From an uncultured Eubacteriales bacterium (lineage in GTDB: Bacteria > Bacillota > Clostridia > Oscillospirales > Acutalibacteraceae): a stretch of 64,000 bases of DNA. Where the stretch lies: positions 124,001 to 188,000 of the forward strand of contig CAKVAX010000002.1 of NCBI GenBank assembly GCA_934725425.1, read 5' to 3'. Both the position numbers and the translations under genes were made by a program. The notes beneath the pieces were generated by a model. That model ran no database searches and was not told the origin of the DNA. It worked only from the letters and a program-made list of their open reading frames with translations. Shown here one piece after another: positions 23,815 through 33,146 of this stretch. Each line of letters begins with the position of its first letter. Within the stretch, counting starts at the first letter, position 1.

Positions 23815-25227
23815 TTAAATATCATAATCGCTGAAAAATGCTTTTATTCCTTTGAAAGTCATATAGAGGTCTATTTTTGAAATCACTTCGAAAGGAGAAT
23901 GCATTGACAGAACCGGAACGCCTACATCGATCACATCTGCATTTAAATTCGAAACATATTTTGCGATTGTTCCGCCGCCTCCGATATCAACCTTACCAAG
24001 TTCGCTGCTTTGCCATACTACGTTGTTGTCGCTGAAAAGCTTACAAATTTCACCCGTGAATTCTGCCGAAGCATCAGAGGTGCCGTATTTTCCGCCGCTT
24101 CCGGTATATTTCGTAAGCACTACGCCGTGATTGATGAATGAACTATTTCTGATTTCGTAGTTACTTGCAAAAGTTGGGTCATATGCAGCATTTACATCGG
24201 CTGAAAGACATTTTGATTTTGAAAGTACATCTCTTCCTTTGATATTATCCATATTGGCAAGGTCGGAAATTAAGTATTTAAGGAAATTCGACTGCATACC
24301 TGTGTTGCCGTCACTGCCGGTTTCTTCTTTGTCTGCCAAAAGAACTATAGTTGTTTTTTCGGGAGAAGTACATTCGAGAATCGCTTCTATGCAGGGGTAT
24401 GCGCAAGAGCGATCGTCATGAGCGTATCCTCCGATCATACTTCTGTCAAACCCGATATCTCTAGCTTTCATTGCCGGTACTAATTCTAAGTCTGACGAAA
24501 TCAAATCGTCTTCTACGATGCCATATTTTTCGTTTAATAATTTTAAAATATTTAATTTTACAAGTTCTGATTCTTCATCATTTTTAAAGGGCATGCTCCC
24601 GATGAGTATGTTTAAATCCTCGCCCATTATAGCTTCGCACATTTTTTTGTTCATTTGTTCTCTTGCCAAGTGGGGAAGAAGGTCAGTAACGCAGAAACAT
24701 GGTTCGTTTTCATCTTCTCCCAAGTTTACGTCTACATATGAACCATCTTTTTTTACAATTCTTCCGTGTAATGATAGCGGTATGGTAGTCCATTGATATT
24801 TTTTGATTCCGCCGTAATAATGCGATTTAAACATCGCCAGTTCATTTGTTTCAAAAAGAGGATTTGGCTTTAAATCCAGTCTTGGAGCATCCACATGAGA
24901 AATAGCCAGCTTAACTCCTTGTTTGGTTCCTTGTTTTCCGATGACTACCAATGCTACGGCATGGCCTCTGTTTACAACGTAAAATTTATCACCCGGTTTG
25001 TATTTTTTAGATTTGTCAAATTCAGTAAATCCTGCTTCTTTGGCTTTTTCTACTGCAAAAATTACGCTCTCTCTTTCTGTTTTCGAAGCGTCCAAGAAGT
25101 TTTTATATTTCTCACCGAATATTTCGATTTTTTTCATTTCATCTTCAGAAATAGTTTTAGCGCCATGCTTAGCGGTTGAAAATAATTTTTCTTTTAGTAA
25201 TTTTGTTTCACTTTTTGTTGAATCCAT
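23815..25227 (-). CDS. M18-family aminopeptidase
   Basis: 470 residues, full length. The metal-ligand motifs of the M18 dinuclear zinc peptidases are present: SHVDAPRLDLKP near 108, DKEETGSDGNTG near 298, and a late His in VLSMHSPFE near 447. It cleaves N-terminal residues (often acidic) from cytosolic peptides. GAGGAG precedes the ATG, which lies 3 bp after the transglycosylase stop, making it the last gene of the prfA operon. Confidence 0.93.
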   Translation of the reverse strand: MDSTKSETKLLKEKLFSTAKHGAKTISEDEMKKIEIFGEKYKNFLDASKTERESVIFAVEKAKEAGFTEFDKSKKYKPGDKFYVVNRGHAVALVVIGKQGTKQGVKLAISHVDAPRLDLKPNPLFETNELAMFKSHYYGGIKKYQWTTIPLSLHGRIVKKDGSYVDVNLGEDENEPCFCVTDLLPHLAREQMNKKMCEAIMGEDLNILIGSMPFKNDEESELVKLNILKLLNEKYGIVEDDLISSDLELVPAMKARDIGFDRSMIGGYAHDDRSCAYPCIEAILECTSPEKTTIVLLADKEETGSDGNTGMQSNFLKYLISDLANMDNIKGRDVLSKSKCLSADVNAAYDPTFASNYEIRNSSFINHGVVLTKYTGSGGKYGTSDASAEFTGEICKLFSDNNVVWQSSELGKVDIGGGGTIAKYVSNLNADVIDVGVPVLSMHSPFEVISKIDLYMTFKGIKAFFSDYDI

Positions 25228-25230
25228 AAA

Positions 25231-25809
25231 TTATATCTCCTCTTTTTCAAAATAAATTTTATTGTACATTTTTTCTGCATGTTTAACTTTTTTTAAATAT
25301 ACTTCGGTTTCGGAATAAGGAATCTTAATCAAATGTTTTCCGTCTTGAGAAAAGTTTTTATCGCTAAGCCATCTGTCAGCAGTAGCAACTCCGGCGTTAT
25401 ACGCGCATAAACACGAATCTGAATTTGAATACATCTTTTTTAAAACCGATATCAATAATGTCCCTCGAAGTATATTTATCCTGGGGTCTTTTATTAACGT
25501 TGAATCATATTTTTCCTTTTCATAGAGGTTTAACCATTCAAAGGTTTCTTTGGTTATTTGCATAAGTCCTTGTGCATTGGCATGAGAATGCGCGCTTTCA
25601 TTGAAATTGCTCTCGCACTTAATCACAGCATATATCAACGATCTTTTCACTTTATATTTTGCCGAGGCTTCGTTCACATATTCTTCGTATTTAATCGGAT
25701 ACATACATTTTAAAATTTTTTTGTACCCTAAAGTTATTAAAAAGACCGATGATATAATCAGAAATATTCCCGCTATAAAAATTAAAATTTTTCTATTTAA
25801 TTTTATTAT
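25231..25809 (-). CDS. Lytic transglycosylase (SLT) with N-terminal membrane anchor, apparent AUA start
   Basis: The SLT domain is clear: YAVIKCESNFNESAHSHANA with the catalytic Glu, GLMQITKETFEWL, and AYNAGVATADRWL. The first ATG (25704) leaves the protein without any export signal and has no ribosome site. The same frame is open upstream and encodes a basic start plus membrane helix (KLNRKILIFIAGIFLIISSV). A GGAGG at 25821-25817 stands 7 nt before an ATA codon at 25809. I therefore extend the gene to that codon (192 residues). Such enzymes cut glycan strands of peptidoglycan outside the membrane. An ATT at 25815 is the alternative. Confidence 0.8.
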   Translation of the reverse strand: MIKLNRKILIFIAGIFLIISSVFLITLGYKKILKCMYPIKYEEYVNEASAKYKVKRSLIYAVIKCESNFNESAHSHANAQGLMQITKETFEWLNLYEKEKYDSTLIKDPRINILRGTLLISVLKKMYSNSDSCLCAYNAGVATADRWLSDKNFSQDGKHLIKIPYSETEVYLKKVKHAEKMYNKIYFEKEEI

Positions 25810-25839
25810 CTTAATTCCTCCAAAAATATCATAAATTTG

Positions 25840-26853
25840 TTACGTTAAATCAACAATTTCAAATCCGGCAGCTCTCACTAATCGATTGTAAACAGCTATG
25901 CTTACCTCATCGCTTTCATAAAAGTGAGCATAAACCAATTTGGCATCCAGCTCATCGGTTTGGCGCAATCTGTCAAAAATATTATGAGCTTGTTCCATAG
26001 AATTTTTGATGCTTCCGTAAGATATATATGGAACCTTCAAATATGATATGTCTTCATCAAGGCATAAAGCAATTACGCCGGGATTGTAATTAAAGTTAAC
26101 GTATTTAGCAAAGATTTCACTCGGTGCTTTTACCATTATGACTCTTGCGCGTGGGGAATAGTGTTTGTATTTTACCCCCGGTGACAGAACTTTTTGATCT
26201 GAAGATATTTTTTCAAATACAGATTTATCTATTTCTATTTTTCCTACGACCTTTTCTATATCTTCAGGCGTTACAGCTCCGGGACGCAATAGTTTTGGAG
26301 TATCCTGCAGCAAAGATATTACAGTTGATTCAACGCCTATATCGCAATCTCCGCCGTCTACCATAGCATCTACTTTTCCGTCCAAATCTTTAATTACGTG
26401 ACTGAATTGAGTGGGACTGGGCTTGCCGGACAGATTCGCCGAGGGCGCCACAAGTGGCACTCCTGACTTTTTTATAATTTCTCTTGCTATTTTATTTGAC
26501 GGGAATCTTACCGCCACCGAATCCATTCCTGCAGTTACTTCATCGGGTATATTTTTATTTTTAGGAAGAATCATCGTCAAAGGTCCGGGCCAAAATTTTT
26601 CCGCGAGTTTTTTTGCTTTTTGGGGAAAATAAGAAACTACATTATATATTTCTTCTATGTCAGATATATGAACAATCAAAGGATTGTCGGACGGTCTTCC
26701 TTTTGCAGCAAATATTTTTTTTATGGCTTGTGGGTCAAAAGCACTTCCGGCCAAACCATACACTGTTTCTGTAGGGACAGCAACTATTCCTCCTGACGAA
26801 AGTATGCTTGCCGCTTGGGTTAAATTTGTTTCATCTAAATGTAAAGTTTTCAA
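25840..26853 (-). CDS. tsaC: L-threonylcarbamoyladenylate synthase (Sua5/YwlC type)
   Basis: 337 residues: an N-terminal YrdC domain (GGIVAVPTETVYGLAGSAFD near 20-40, KGRPSDNPLIVHI, SANLSGKPSPT near 138) plus the C-terminal Sua5 extension (SPGVKYKHYSPRARVIMVKA near 224). It makes threonylcarbamoyl-AMP from Thr, bicarbonate and ATP for the t6A37 tRNA modification. It starts 13 bp after prfA, in the commonly seen prfA-sua5 arrangement, and 31 bp before the transglycosylase. Confidence 0.95.
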   Translation of the reverse strand: MKTLHLDETNLTQAASILSSGGIVAVPTETVYGLAGSAFDPQAIKKIFAAKGRPSDNPLIVHISDIEEIYNVVSYFPQKAKKLAEKFWPGPLTMILPKNKNIPDEVTAGMDSVAVRFPSNKIAREIIKKSGVPLVAPSANLSGKPSPTQFSHVIKDLDGKVDAMVDGGDCDIGVESTVISLLQDTPKLLRPGAVTPEDIEKVVGKIEIDKSVFEKISSDQKVLSPGVKYKHYSPRARVIMVKAPSEIFAKYVNFNYNPGVIALCLDEDISYLKVPYISYGSIKNSMEQAHNIFDRLRQTDELDAKLVYAHFYESDEVSIAVYNRLVRAAGFEIVDLT

Positions 26854-26865
26854 TTCTATCAGTCC

Positions 26866-27939
26866 CTAGTCTTCTTTTCCTGATAATTTTGCAGCACGGT
26901 CAGCTGTTATTAAAGCATCAATTATTTCATCTAAGCTTCCATTTAAAATATCTTCAAGCTTGTATAAAGTCAGCCCAATACGGTGATCTGTTACACGGCT
27001 TTGAGGGTAATTGTAAGTCCTTATTCTTTCGGAACGATCTCCCGTACCAACCTGAGAACGTCTTTCTTCAGCTACAGCGCTTTCTTGCTCGGCGCGCTTT
27101 GCTTCCAACAATCTCGATTTTAAAACTTTCATAGCTTTGTCTTTATTTTTGTACTGGCTTCTTTCATCTTGGCATTCAACCACTAATCCGGTAGGCAAAT
27201 GGGTTATTCTTATTGCGGATTCTGTTTTATTTACGTGTTGTCCGCCCGCTCCGCCTGCACGATAGGTGTCAATTTGCAAATCAGTTGGGTTTATATCTAT
27301 TTCTACATCTTCGGCTTCAGGCAGTACTGCTACAGTTACCGTTGAAGTATGCACTCTGCCTTGAGCTTCGGTATCCGGCACCCTTTGGACTCTATGAACT
27401 CCGCTTTCGAATTTTAATCTTGAGTACGCACCTTCACCCGAAATCATAAAACTGATTTCTTTGAAACCGCCTAGTTGTGTTTCGTTTGAGTTTAAAACTT
27501 CTACTTTCCAGCGCCTTTCCTGGGCATACATGTTATACATTCTAAATAAAACTCCGGAAAATAACGCTGCTTCTTCTCCGCCCGCTCCTCCGCGAATTTC
27601 TATAATAACATTTCTGTCGTCGTTAGGGTCTTTGGGGAGAAGTAGGATTTTTAATTCATCGGATATTTTACTTATGTTTTCTTTAGCGGTTTCTATTTCC
27701 AATTCCGCCATTTCTTTGAATTCTTTTTCTATTCCGGATTCTTCAAGAATTTCCTTAGCTTCATTTAAATTTTTTTCTTGGACTTTATACTCGCGGTACT
27801 TTTCTACTATAGGTGTTAAATTTTTCAATTCTTTCATAAGAGATTTATATTTGTTCTGGTCTGAAAGAATTGCCGGGTTACACAGTTCTTCGTTTATTTC
27901 TTCAAATCTTTTCTCTGTGGATTCTAATCTACTGAACAA
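26866..27939 (-). CDS. prfA: Peptide chain release factor 1
   Basis: The GGQ motif (YRAGGAGGQHVNKTESAIR) is near residue 230, and VHRVQRVPDTEAQGRVHTS precedes it. RF1 releases the peptide at UAA/UAG. An ATG at 27954 contains the GGAGG itself; the TTG at 27939, 8 nt after that site, gives MFSRLESTEKRFEEI, the usual RF1 N-terminus, so I use TTG (357 residues). First gene of the prfA-tsaC-transglycosylase-M18 operon. Confidence 0.95.
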   Translation of the reverse strand: MFSRLESTEKRFEEINEELCNPAILSDQNKYKSLMKELKNLTPIVEKYREYKVQEKNLNEAKEILEESGIEKEFKEMAELEIETAKENISKISDELKILLLPKDPNDDRNVIIEIRGGAGGEEAALFSGVLFRMYNMYAQERRWKVEVLNSNETQLGGFKEISFMISGEGAYSRLKFESGVHRVQRVPDTEAQGRVHTSTVTVAVLPEAEDVEIDINPTDLQIDTYRAGGAGGQHVNKTESAIRITHLPTGLVVECQDERSQYKNKDKAMKVLKSRLLEAKRAEQESAVAEERRSQVGTGDRSERIRTYNYPQSRVTDHRIGLTLYKLEDILNGSLDEIIDALITADRAAKLSGKED

Positions 27940-28010
27940 GTTTACTTCCTCCATTTATTGTAGTCTAATTCTTAATTATACTACAAACTATATTATTTCG
28001 CTACTTATAA

Positions 28011-28949
28011 TTATTGTTTGTTCCAATTTATGTTTACAGGATTAGAAGATACGAAATTTCCCAGGTCTATTTTTCCGTCATGGATATAACCTATTCCGCT
28101 TAAGTTTCCTCTAAAACATTCGGTCGAGTGTATGATGCAAAAATCCCTTTCATTACATACGCTCCTGAATGTATATCCTCGAGTTTGCAAATCGTGACCT
28201 TTTACTATTCTTTTGATGTTTGTGTTATGTTCAAAAAATTTTCGAATGTCTTTTTCAAAAAAATTAACTTCGAATCTATCCCAAAGTAAGTCGTAAATGA
28301 ATCGATTTTTACTATTTAAATTTAAGGCTATATTAGTGGTACAATAGCTTCCTTTTTTAATGCTGTCTACTTTGGATGGGCCGTACTTCAAGAGCTTTTC
28401 CGGTATTCCTCCGTGTATGCAAAAAGTGTTTGAAATACCGTCGTCCACTATCGCAGCGATAGATAAACTGGAAAATATTTTTGAAATATTTAAAGTTATT
28501 TTATTAAATGCCGGCGAATCGGGTAAGCTCACTAACTTGCCAAACCAAGAGGAAGATACTAAAGTATCTTCGTGATTTCCGCGTATAAGAAATACATTGT
28601 ATGGGTTGTGTAATTTCAATTCTAAAATAGTTTCCAAACATTCAACGCTGTTTCGACCTCTGTCTACGTAATCTCCTAAAAATAAAATTTTTGTACGTGG
28701 GTCCTGATTGTATTTGGATTTAAAAAACGAAACGCATCTTACCAAGAATTCCAAATTACCGTGTATATCCCCAACTACCACAGTAGGTCCGTTTATTTTT
28801 AGCAGAGATGGTTCATTTTTTAAAATTTTTACAATATTATGATTATCGGTTTCATTCGTGAAGGGCTTAAACAAAGCATAAAAGGGCGGAGTTGACAATG
28901 TTGTCAAAAAGATTCCCAAAGCTATAGATAAAAATTTATTTTTAATCAT
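28011..28949 (-). CDS. Exported PPP-family serine/threonine phosphatase
   Basis: About 312 residues from ATG 28949 (AAGGAGG at 6 nt; an upstream in-frame ATG at 28970 is rejected). A signal peptide (FLSIALGIFLTTLSTPPFYA) is followed by all PPP motifs in order: GDIHGN, GDYVDRG, RGNHED, HGGIP and KGHDLQTRG. This two-metal phosphoesterase family includes eukaryotic PP1/PP2A, and the motif spacing is eukaryote-like. Export of a protein phosphatase points to host or surface substrates. Single gene, divergent from the pseudouridine synthase gene. Confidence 0.88.
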   Translation of the reverse strand: MIKNKFLSIALGIFLTTLSTPPFYALFKPFTNETDNHNIVKILKNEPSLLKINGPTVVVGDIHGNLEFLVRCVSFFKSKYNQDPRTKILFLGDYVDRGRNSVECLETILELKLHNPYNVFLIRGNHEDTLVSSSWFGKLVSLPDSPAFNKITLNISKIFSSLSIAAIVDDGISNTFCIHGGIPEKLLKYGPSKVDSIKKGSYCTTNIALNLNSKNRFIYDLLWDRFEVNFFEKDIRKFFEHNTNIKRIVKGHDLQTRGYTFRSVCNERDFCIIHSTECFRGNLSGIGYIHDGKIDLGNFVSSNPVNINWNKQ

Positions 28950-29088
28950 CCGGTACCTCCTTAAGCACATAACATATTGTAGTGATAATTTGTTTTTATG
29001 TCAAAAAATTAATTTTGTCTTTTTTTAAAAAATTGTTTAAAATAATAAGTGAATATTTATTTTTGATTTGATAGGTGAATGTATTTTA

Positions 29089-30069
29089 ATGAAAAAAATA
29101 TCGGTAAATAAAAATGATGCAGGCAACAGATTGGATAAATTTATAAATAAGTGCTTTCCTAATATTCCATATTCATTGTTGTATAAGTACATAAGAAAGA
29201 AAAGAATAAAAGTAAACGGGAAGAAAGAGGACATATCGTATCGCCTCAAGGAAAACGATATCTTAGAGCTTTACATCAACGATGAATTATTAGAAAAACC
29301 AAATAAAAGCAGCGATTTTAAAGCTGCTTCGGAAGACATTGAGATTATATACGAAGATGATAATATTATGATTATAAATAAAAAGGCCGGGCTTATCGTT
29401 CATCCTGACGATGACGTAAAAGTGGATTGCCTTATAAATAGGATTAAAAATTATCTTTTTAAAAAGGGCGAATTTGATCCTGAAAACGAAAATTCTTTTG
29501 CTCCGGCTTTAGTGAATCGAATAGACAGAAACACTTCCGGTATGGTTATAGCTGCCAAGAACGCAGAGTCCCTGCGTATACTCAATTTAAAAATGAAAGA
29601 ACGAGAATTACATAAAAAATATATCTGCATTTTGTGTGGAACTTTGAAAAAAGATTCCGAAGTTTTAAAAGCATTTCTCGATAAAAATTCTTCCGAAAAT
29701 AAGGTATATATAAGCGATAAAATGAAAAACAAAAATTACAAAACCATACTCACCAAGTATTCGGTTATTGATAAATCAAAAAAATTTACCCTGGCAGAGA
29801 TTGAATTACTAACCGGTAGGACTCATCAAATCCGTGCGCATATGGCTTATCACGGGTATCCTCTTCTTGGAGACGGAAAATATGGCACTAATAAAATTAA
29901 CCGAGAGATGGGATATAAATATCAAGCTCTTTGCGCATACAAGCTTAAGTTTGATTTTAAAGATAAAAATAATCTTTTGGGGTACCTCGACGGAAAGGAA
30001 TTTAGGATAGAAATGGGCAAGATATGGTTTGTAAGTGATTTTTACAAAAGATTGGTAAATATTTTTTAA
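29089..30069 (+). CDS. RluA-family 23S rRNA pseudouridine synthase
   Basis: About 326 residues from ATG 29089 (AGGTGA upstream; the ATG at 29068 has no site). The N-terminal S4 domain (NRLDKFINKCFPNIPYSLLY...) is followed by the catalytic domain with NRIDRNTSGMVIAAKN (catalytic Asp; the usual His is Asn) near 147 and LTGRTHQIRAHMAYHGYPLL near 240. It converts uridine to pseudouridine in rRNA. Its stop overlaps the stop of the convergent spoIIM by 4 bp. Confidence 0.9.
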   Translation: MKKISVNKNDAGNRLDKFINKCFPNIPYSLLYKYIRKKRIKVNGKKEDISYRLKENDILELYINDELLEKPNKSSDFKAASEDIEIIYEDDNIMIINKKAGLIVHPDDDVKVDCLINRIKNYLFKKGEFDPENENSFAPALVNRIDRNTSGMVIAAKNAESLRILNLKMKERELHKKYICILCGTLKKDSEVLKAFLDKNSSENKVYISDKMKNKNYKTILTKYSVIDKSKKFTLAEIELLTGRTHQIRAHMAYHGYPLLGDGKYGTNKINREMGYKYQALCAYKLKFDFKDKNNLLGYLDGKEFRIEMGKIWFVSDFYKRLVNIF

Positions 30070-30707
30070 AAATCAAAAAATTTTACAAACATCGCCGTGA
30101 AACAAACGTCAATTAGAGCCGAAATTAAAAATAATACAAAACTCAATCTTGAGTTTTTGATATGAGACTTAAATGCTGAAAACAGTTCCGGGTGGCTTTC
30201 TTTTGAAAATAAAGATTTTGCAAATTTAGATGAAAATTTAAAAGCTTGCGAAGAAAACAAAAGCAGTCCTATTGAAGATACAAAAATTCCCGGTAACATT
30301 ATCAGTAGGTAAAAAGCGATGCCTTTTAATCCATAGATTAGATATAAATAACCGGCGCACAAACCAAGTGCAAGTCCACGAAAAAATACAGTAAATGGAA
30401 TTAAAAGAGGCCCCCAAAATGAAAGTGCAAAAAATTCCAGTATGAATGTTAGAATTAACATCTGCGAACTCGAAGACGCAAATATTCCCAAAAATGACTC
30501 AAAAATTTTTTCTTTAAAACTGTTTATAAATACAAAATCTATTTTATGTATATACTCCATGTTGATATACCCTGTGGATAATGACCCCAGCATCATTCCT
30601 ATAATAAGCATCACTGACATTAGGATTAATACTCTGTTATTTTTTCCGGTTTCCAGAATTTCGTATTTTTTTAGCGTAGATGTTAATTTAGAAATTATTT
30701 TCTGCAT
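30066..30707 (-). CDS. spoIIM: SpoIIM-like integral membrane protein
   Basis: 213 residues with about five membrane helices, and the SpoIIM-type stretch FRGLALGLCAGYLYLIYGLK near 108-128. SpoIIM is part of the SpoIIDMP complex that drives engulfment in endospore formers, but homologues also exist outside sporulation. AAGGAG precedes the ATG. Convergent with the pseudouridine synthase gene. Confidence 0.78.
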   Translation of the reverse strand: MQKIISKLTSTLKKYEILETGKNNRVLILMSVMLIIGMMLGSLSTGYINMEYIHKIDFVFINSFKEKIFESFLGIFASSSSQMLILTFILEFFALSFWGPLLIPFTVFFRGLALGLCAGYLYLIYGLKGIAFYLLIMLPGIFVSSIGLLLFSSQAFKFSSKFAKSLFSKESHPELFSAFKSHIKNSRLSFVLFLISALIDVCFTAMFVKFFDF

Positions 30708-30785
30708 ATAATTGCTCCTTTGTTTGTTACTTCTTTTTTTGATACTAATTACTATGCATGTAAATTAATTTCTATGAGAAATTTT

Positions 30786-30823
30786 TAATAAAAATAAGCT
30801 TCTCCTAAAAAGAGAAGCTTATT
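30786..30823 (-). terminator. Terminator of the 30826 gene
   Basis: A perfect 12-bp stem (AATAAGCTTCTC / GAGAAGCTTATT), 7-nt loop, then TTTTATT on the minus strand. Confidence 0.8.
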
Positions 30824-30825
30824 TT

Positions 30826-31581
30826 TTATTGTTGTGCTGCCAATGCTTTGGATAAGAACGAGCTGTTTTTCTTTGGTTTTTCTGGTTTAACTTTTTTGCC
30901 TTTGTATTTTTTAGCGGCTTCCCAAGATTTTTGCATTTCCTCACTTAGATATTGCTTAAGTTTGTTTTCGTTTTCTTCAGAGAGACCGTTCAAAATTACA
31001 ATGGTTATTATACTTTTTACGCTAAGTCCCGAATTTTGATATAACTCACTTAATGTTTTTCCGAACTTGCTGATTTTAGAAGTGTTTTTTTCTGTCTTTA
31101 TAAATTCGTTTATTTTCGGCAAAATAAATTCCCTTGAAAATTTGATTGCTCGGAATTCTTCGTATTGTTCCTTCTCTTGCTGGATTTGGTCTTTAAGTTC
31201 AGGGAAAAATGTTGCCATGCGGTTTGCAAAAAACAGTCCGGTGATATTATTTTCACTTTCATCAGATTTCTTTTTTGCTTGACGAACCGGATTTTTTCCT
31301 TTTCCAACCATAGAAGTTATGAAATCATCCGTTATTAACTTTATATCCTTTTGAGAAGAATTCTCATCTAAAAGCCAAGCAGAAATTATTTTTGAAGAAT
31401 TATCATCGCTACATGAAGATAAGGTTATTTGTTTTGAACTATCATCGTACTTTATTTCGTAGGAGACAGCATCCTTTGAAATTATTAGATAACTTTCTTT
31501 TTTGTCCTTTACAGAAAATTTTTTTATTTTTTCGTTTTGGCAAATTGCATCGCAGATAATACTGAAATTATTTTTTTCCAA
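30826..31581 (-). CDS. Conserved-looking cytoplasmic protein of unknown function
   Basis: 251 residues from a TTG at 31581 (GGAG 10 nt upstream). No signal or membrane segment. The N-terminal ~95 residues are beta-rich (SYLIISKDAVSYEIKYDDS). The middle is helical (FFANRMATFFPELKDQIQQE), followed by a long helical part and a Lys-rich tail (KYKGKKVKPEKPKKNS) ending in LSKALAAQQ. I recognise no domain. Single gene with its own terminator. Confidence 0.6.
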   Translation of the reverse strand: MEKNNFSIICDAICQNEKIKKFSVKDKKESYLIISKDAVSYEIKYDDSSKQITLSSCSDDNSSKIISAWLLDENSSQKDIKLITDDFITSMVGKGKNPVRQAKKKSDESENNITGLFFANRMATFFPELKDQIQQEKEQYEEFRAIKFSREFILPKINEFIKTEKNTSKISKFGKTLSELYQNSGLSVKSIITIVILNGLSEENENKLKQYLSEEMQKSWEAAKKYKGKKVKPEKPKKNSSFLSKALAAQQ

Positions 31582-31825
31582 GGTAAGTTCACTCCTGTTT
31601 TTTAAATATAAAAAAATATCTTATAAATTAATTCTATCATATATATTTTTTAAAACAACTAAAAAAAATTATAAGTCAATATCCATTATTTTCTTTTGTG
31701 TATTCTTATCAAAATGCAAATAATAATTCTGTCTACAATTTTATACATTAAATTCCTGATTTTTACAAAATTTATTTTTTTGCTATTTTCAAATTAATTA
31801 TTCGACTTAAATAGAAGGGGGAATT

Positions 31826-33028
31826 ATGGTGAAAAAACTTTTTCAAAGATGCGCGATTGTAATGTCGGTATTAAGTTTGTTGTTTTTTTCGGGAATGTTA
31901 TATGCCGAAATCGCTCTTCCTGATAAATATAATGTTTGTGATTCGCAAAAAGATGAGTTTAGTATGTTCCCTTTCTGCGTAAAAAGGAATAACCTCAATA
32001 AATGCAATTTTTGCATTAAATTACTGGACATATTTCCTGTTAAAGATGTGGCAGTAAACGTCATTCCGAAACGCAGTGTGGTGCCTTGCGGAATTCCTTT
32101 TGGAGTTAAAATTTTCAGTAACGGAATTATGATAACCGGTCTTTCACAAGTAATTACAGATGATTCCACAAGTTTCCCGGCAAAATCCGCGGGTCTGAAA
32201 AAAGGCGACATAATAATGCGCATAAATGGAAAAGAAGTCACAAATAATGAGGATTTAGAAAAACAAATAAAAGAGTCCGGCGGAAAAGCTCTTATTCTTT
32301 CTGTGCTTCGTGATGAAATGGAATTTGATGTTCCGATACGTCCGGAGTTGTCCTTTTCTGATAGTGAATATAAGCTGGGAATATGGGTAAGAGATAGCTC
32401 TGTGGGTATAGGGACACTTACTTTTTACGATAAAGACAATAAAATGTTTGCGGGCCTTGGTCATGGTATTTGCGATGTGGATACAGGAAACATAGTGCCT
32501 GTAAAAAAAGGAGAGATAGTGGATGCGGCCATTACTGACATTTCCAAAAGCTCCAAGGGTAGAGCAGGAGAACTAAAAGGGTGCTTTACAGATAATCAAT
32601 CTTGCGGAGAAATTTATTCTAACAGCGATACCGGTATCTATGGTAAAGCATATGAACTTCCGGAATATTTTGAAGAACTGGAAGTAGCCTTTAAGCAGGA
32701 TGTAAAGAGAGGTTCGGCGTATATTATATGTACTATAGAAGGCGACAAACCGGTGATTTGTGAGGCTAATATAGACTCAGTAAACTATAATGTGAATTCT
32801 CCTACCAAAAATATAAAAATTTCTATAACAGATAAAGAGCTTTTGAAAAAAACAGGAGGAATAGTTCAAGGTATGAGTGGCAGCCCTATAATACAAAATG
32901 GAAAATTGGTGGGCGCCGTGACCCATGTTTTGGTCAATAATCCTACCAAAGGATACGGCATTTTCGCCGAAACTATGCTGACAAATTCTAACAATCTTTT
33001 TGAATCCCAACACAAAAACGCTTCTTGA
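31826..33028 (+). CDS. spoIVB: SpoIVB-type serine peptidase (S55)
   Basis: 400 residues: signal/anchor helix (8-28), a linker with Cys, a PDZ domain (about 105-175, AGLKKGDIIMRINGKEVTN), then the S55 domain with the catalytic His in GLGHGICDVDTG near 213 and Ser in VQGMSGSPIIQNGKLVGAVTH near 352. SpoIVB is secreted from the forespore and triggers pro-sigma-K processing. Immediate linkage to spo0A is the conserved Firmicutes order. Confidence 0.94.
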   Translation: MVKKLFQRCAIVMSVLSLLFFSGMLYAEIALPDKYNVCDSQKDEFSMFPFCVKRNNLNKCNFCIKLLDIFPVKDVAVNVIPKRSVVPCGIPFGVKIFSNGIMITGLSQVITDDSTSFPAKSAGLKKGDIIMRINGKEVTNNEDLEKQIKESGGKALILSVLRDEMEFDVPIRPELSFSDSEYKLGIWVRDSSVGIGTLTFYDKDNKMFAGLGHGICDVDTGNIVPVKKGEIVDAAITDISKSSKGRAGELKGCFTDNQSCGEIYSNSDTGIYGKAYELPEYFEELEVAFKQDVKRGSAYIICTIEGDKPVICEANIDSVNYNVNSPTKNIKISITDKELLKKTGGIVQGMSGSPIIQNGKLVGAVTHVLVNNPTKGYGIFAETMLTNSNNLFESQHKNAS

Positions 33029-33146
33029 AAATTAACATAATTTGACATATCTTACGAATATTATCTAATCCTTGGAAAACTATTGACATATTTGGTAAAT
33101 TATGTAAATATAGATATCACAAACTATATTTACAGGAGGAAAATTT

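Noticed and set aside
33029..33146. 0A box upstream of spo0A
   Set aside because: Two TTGACATA-like words occur but no convincing TGTCGAA-type box could be identified by eye.
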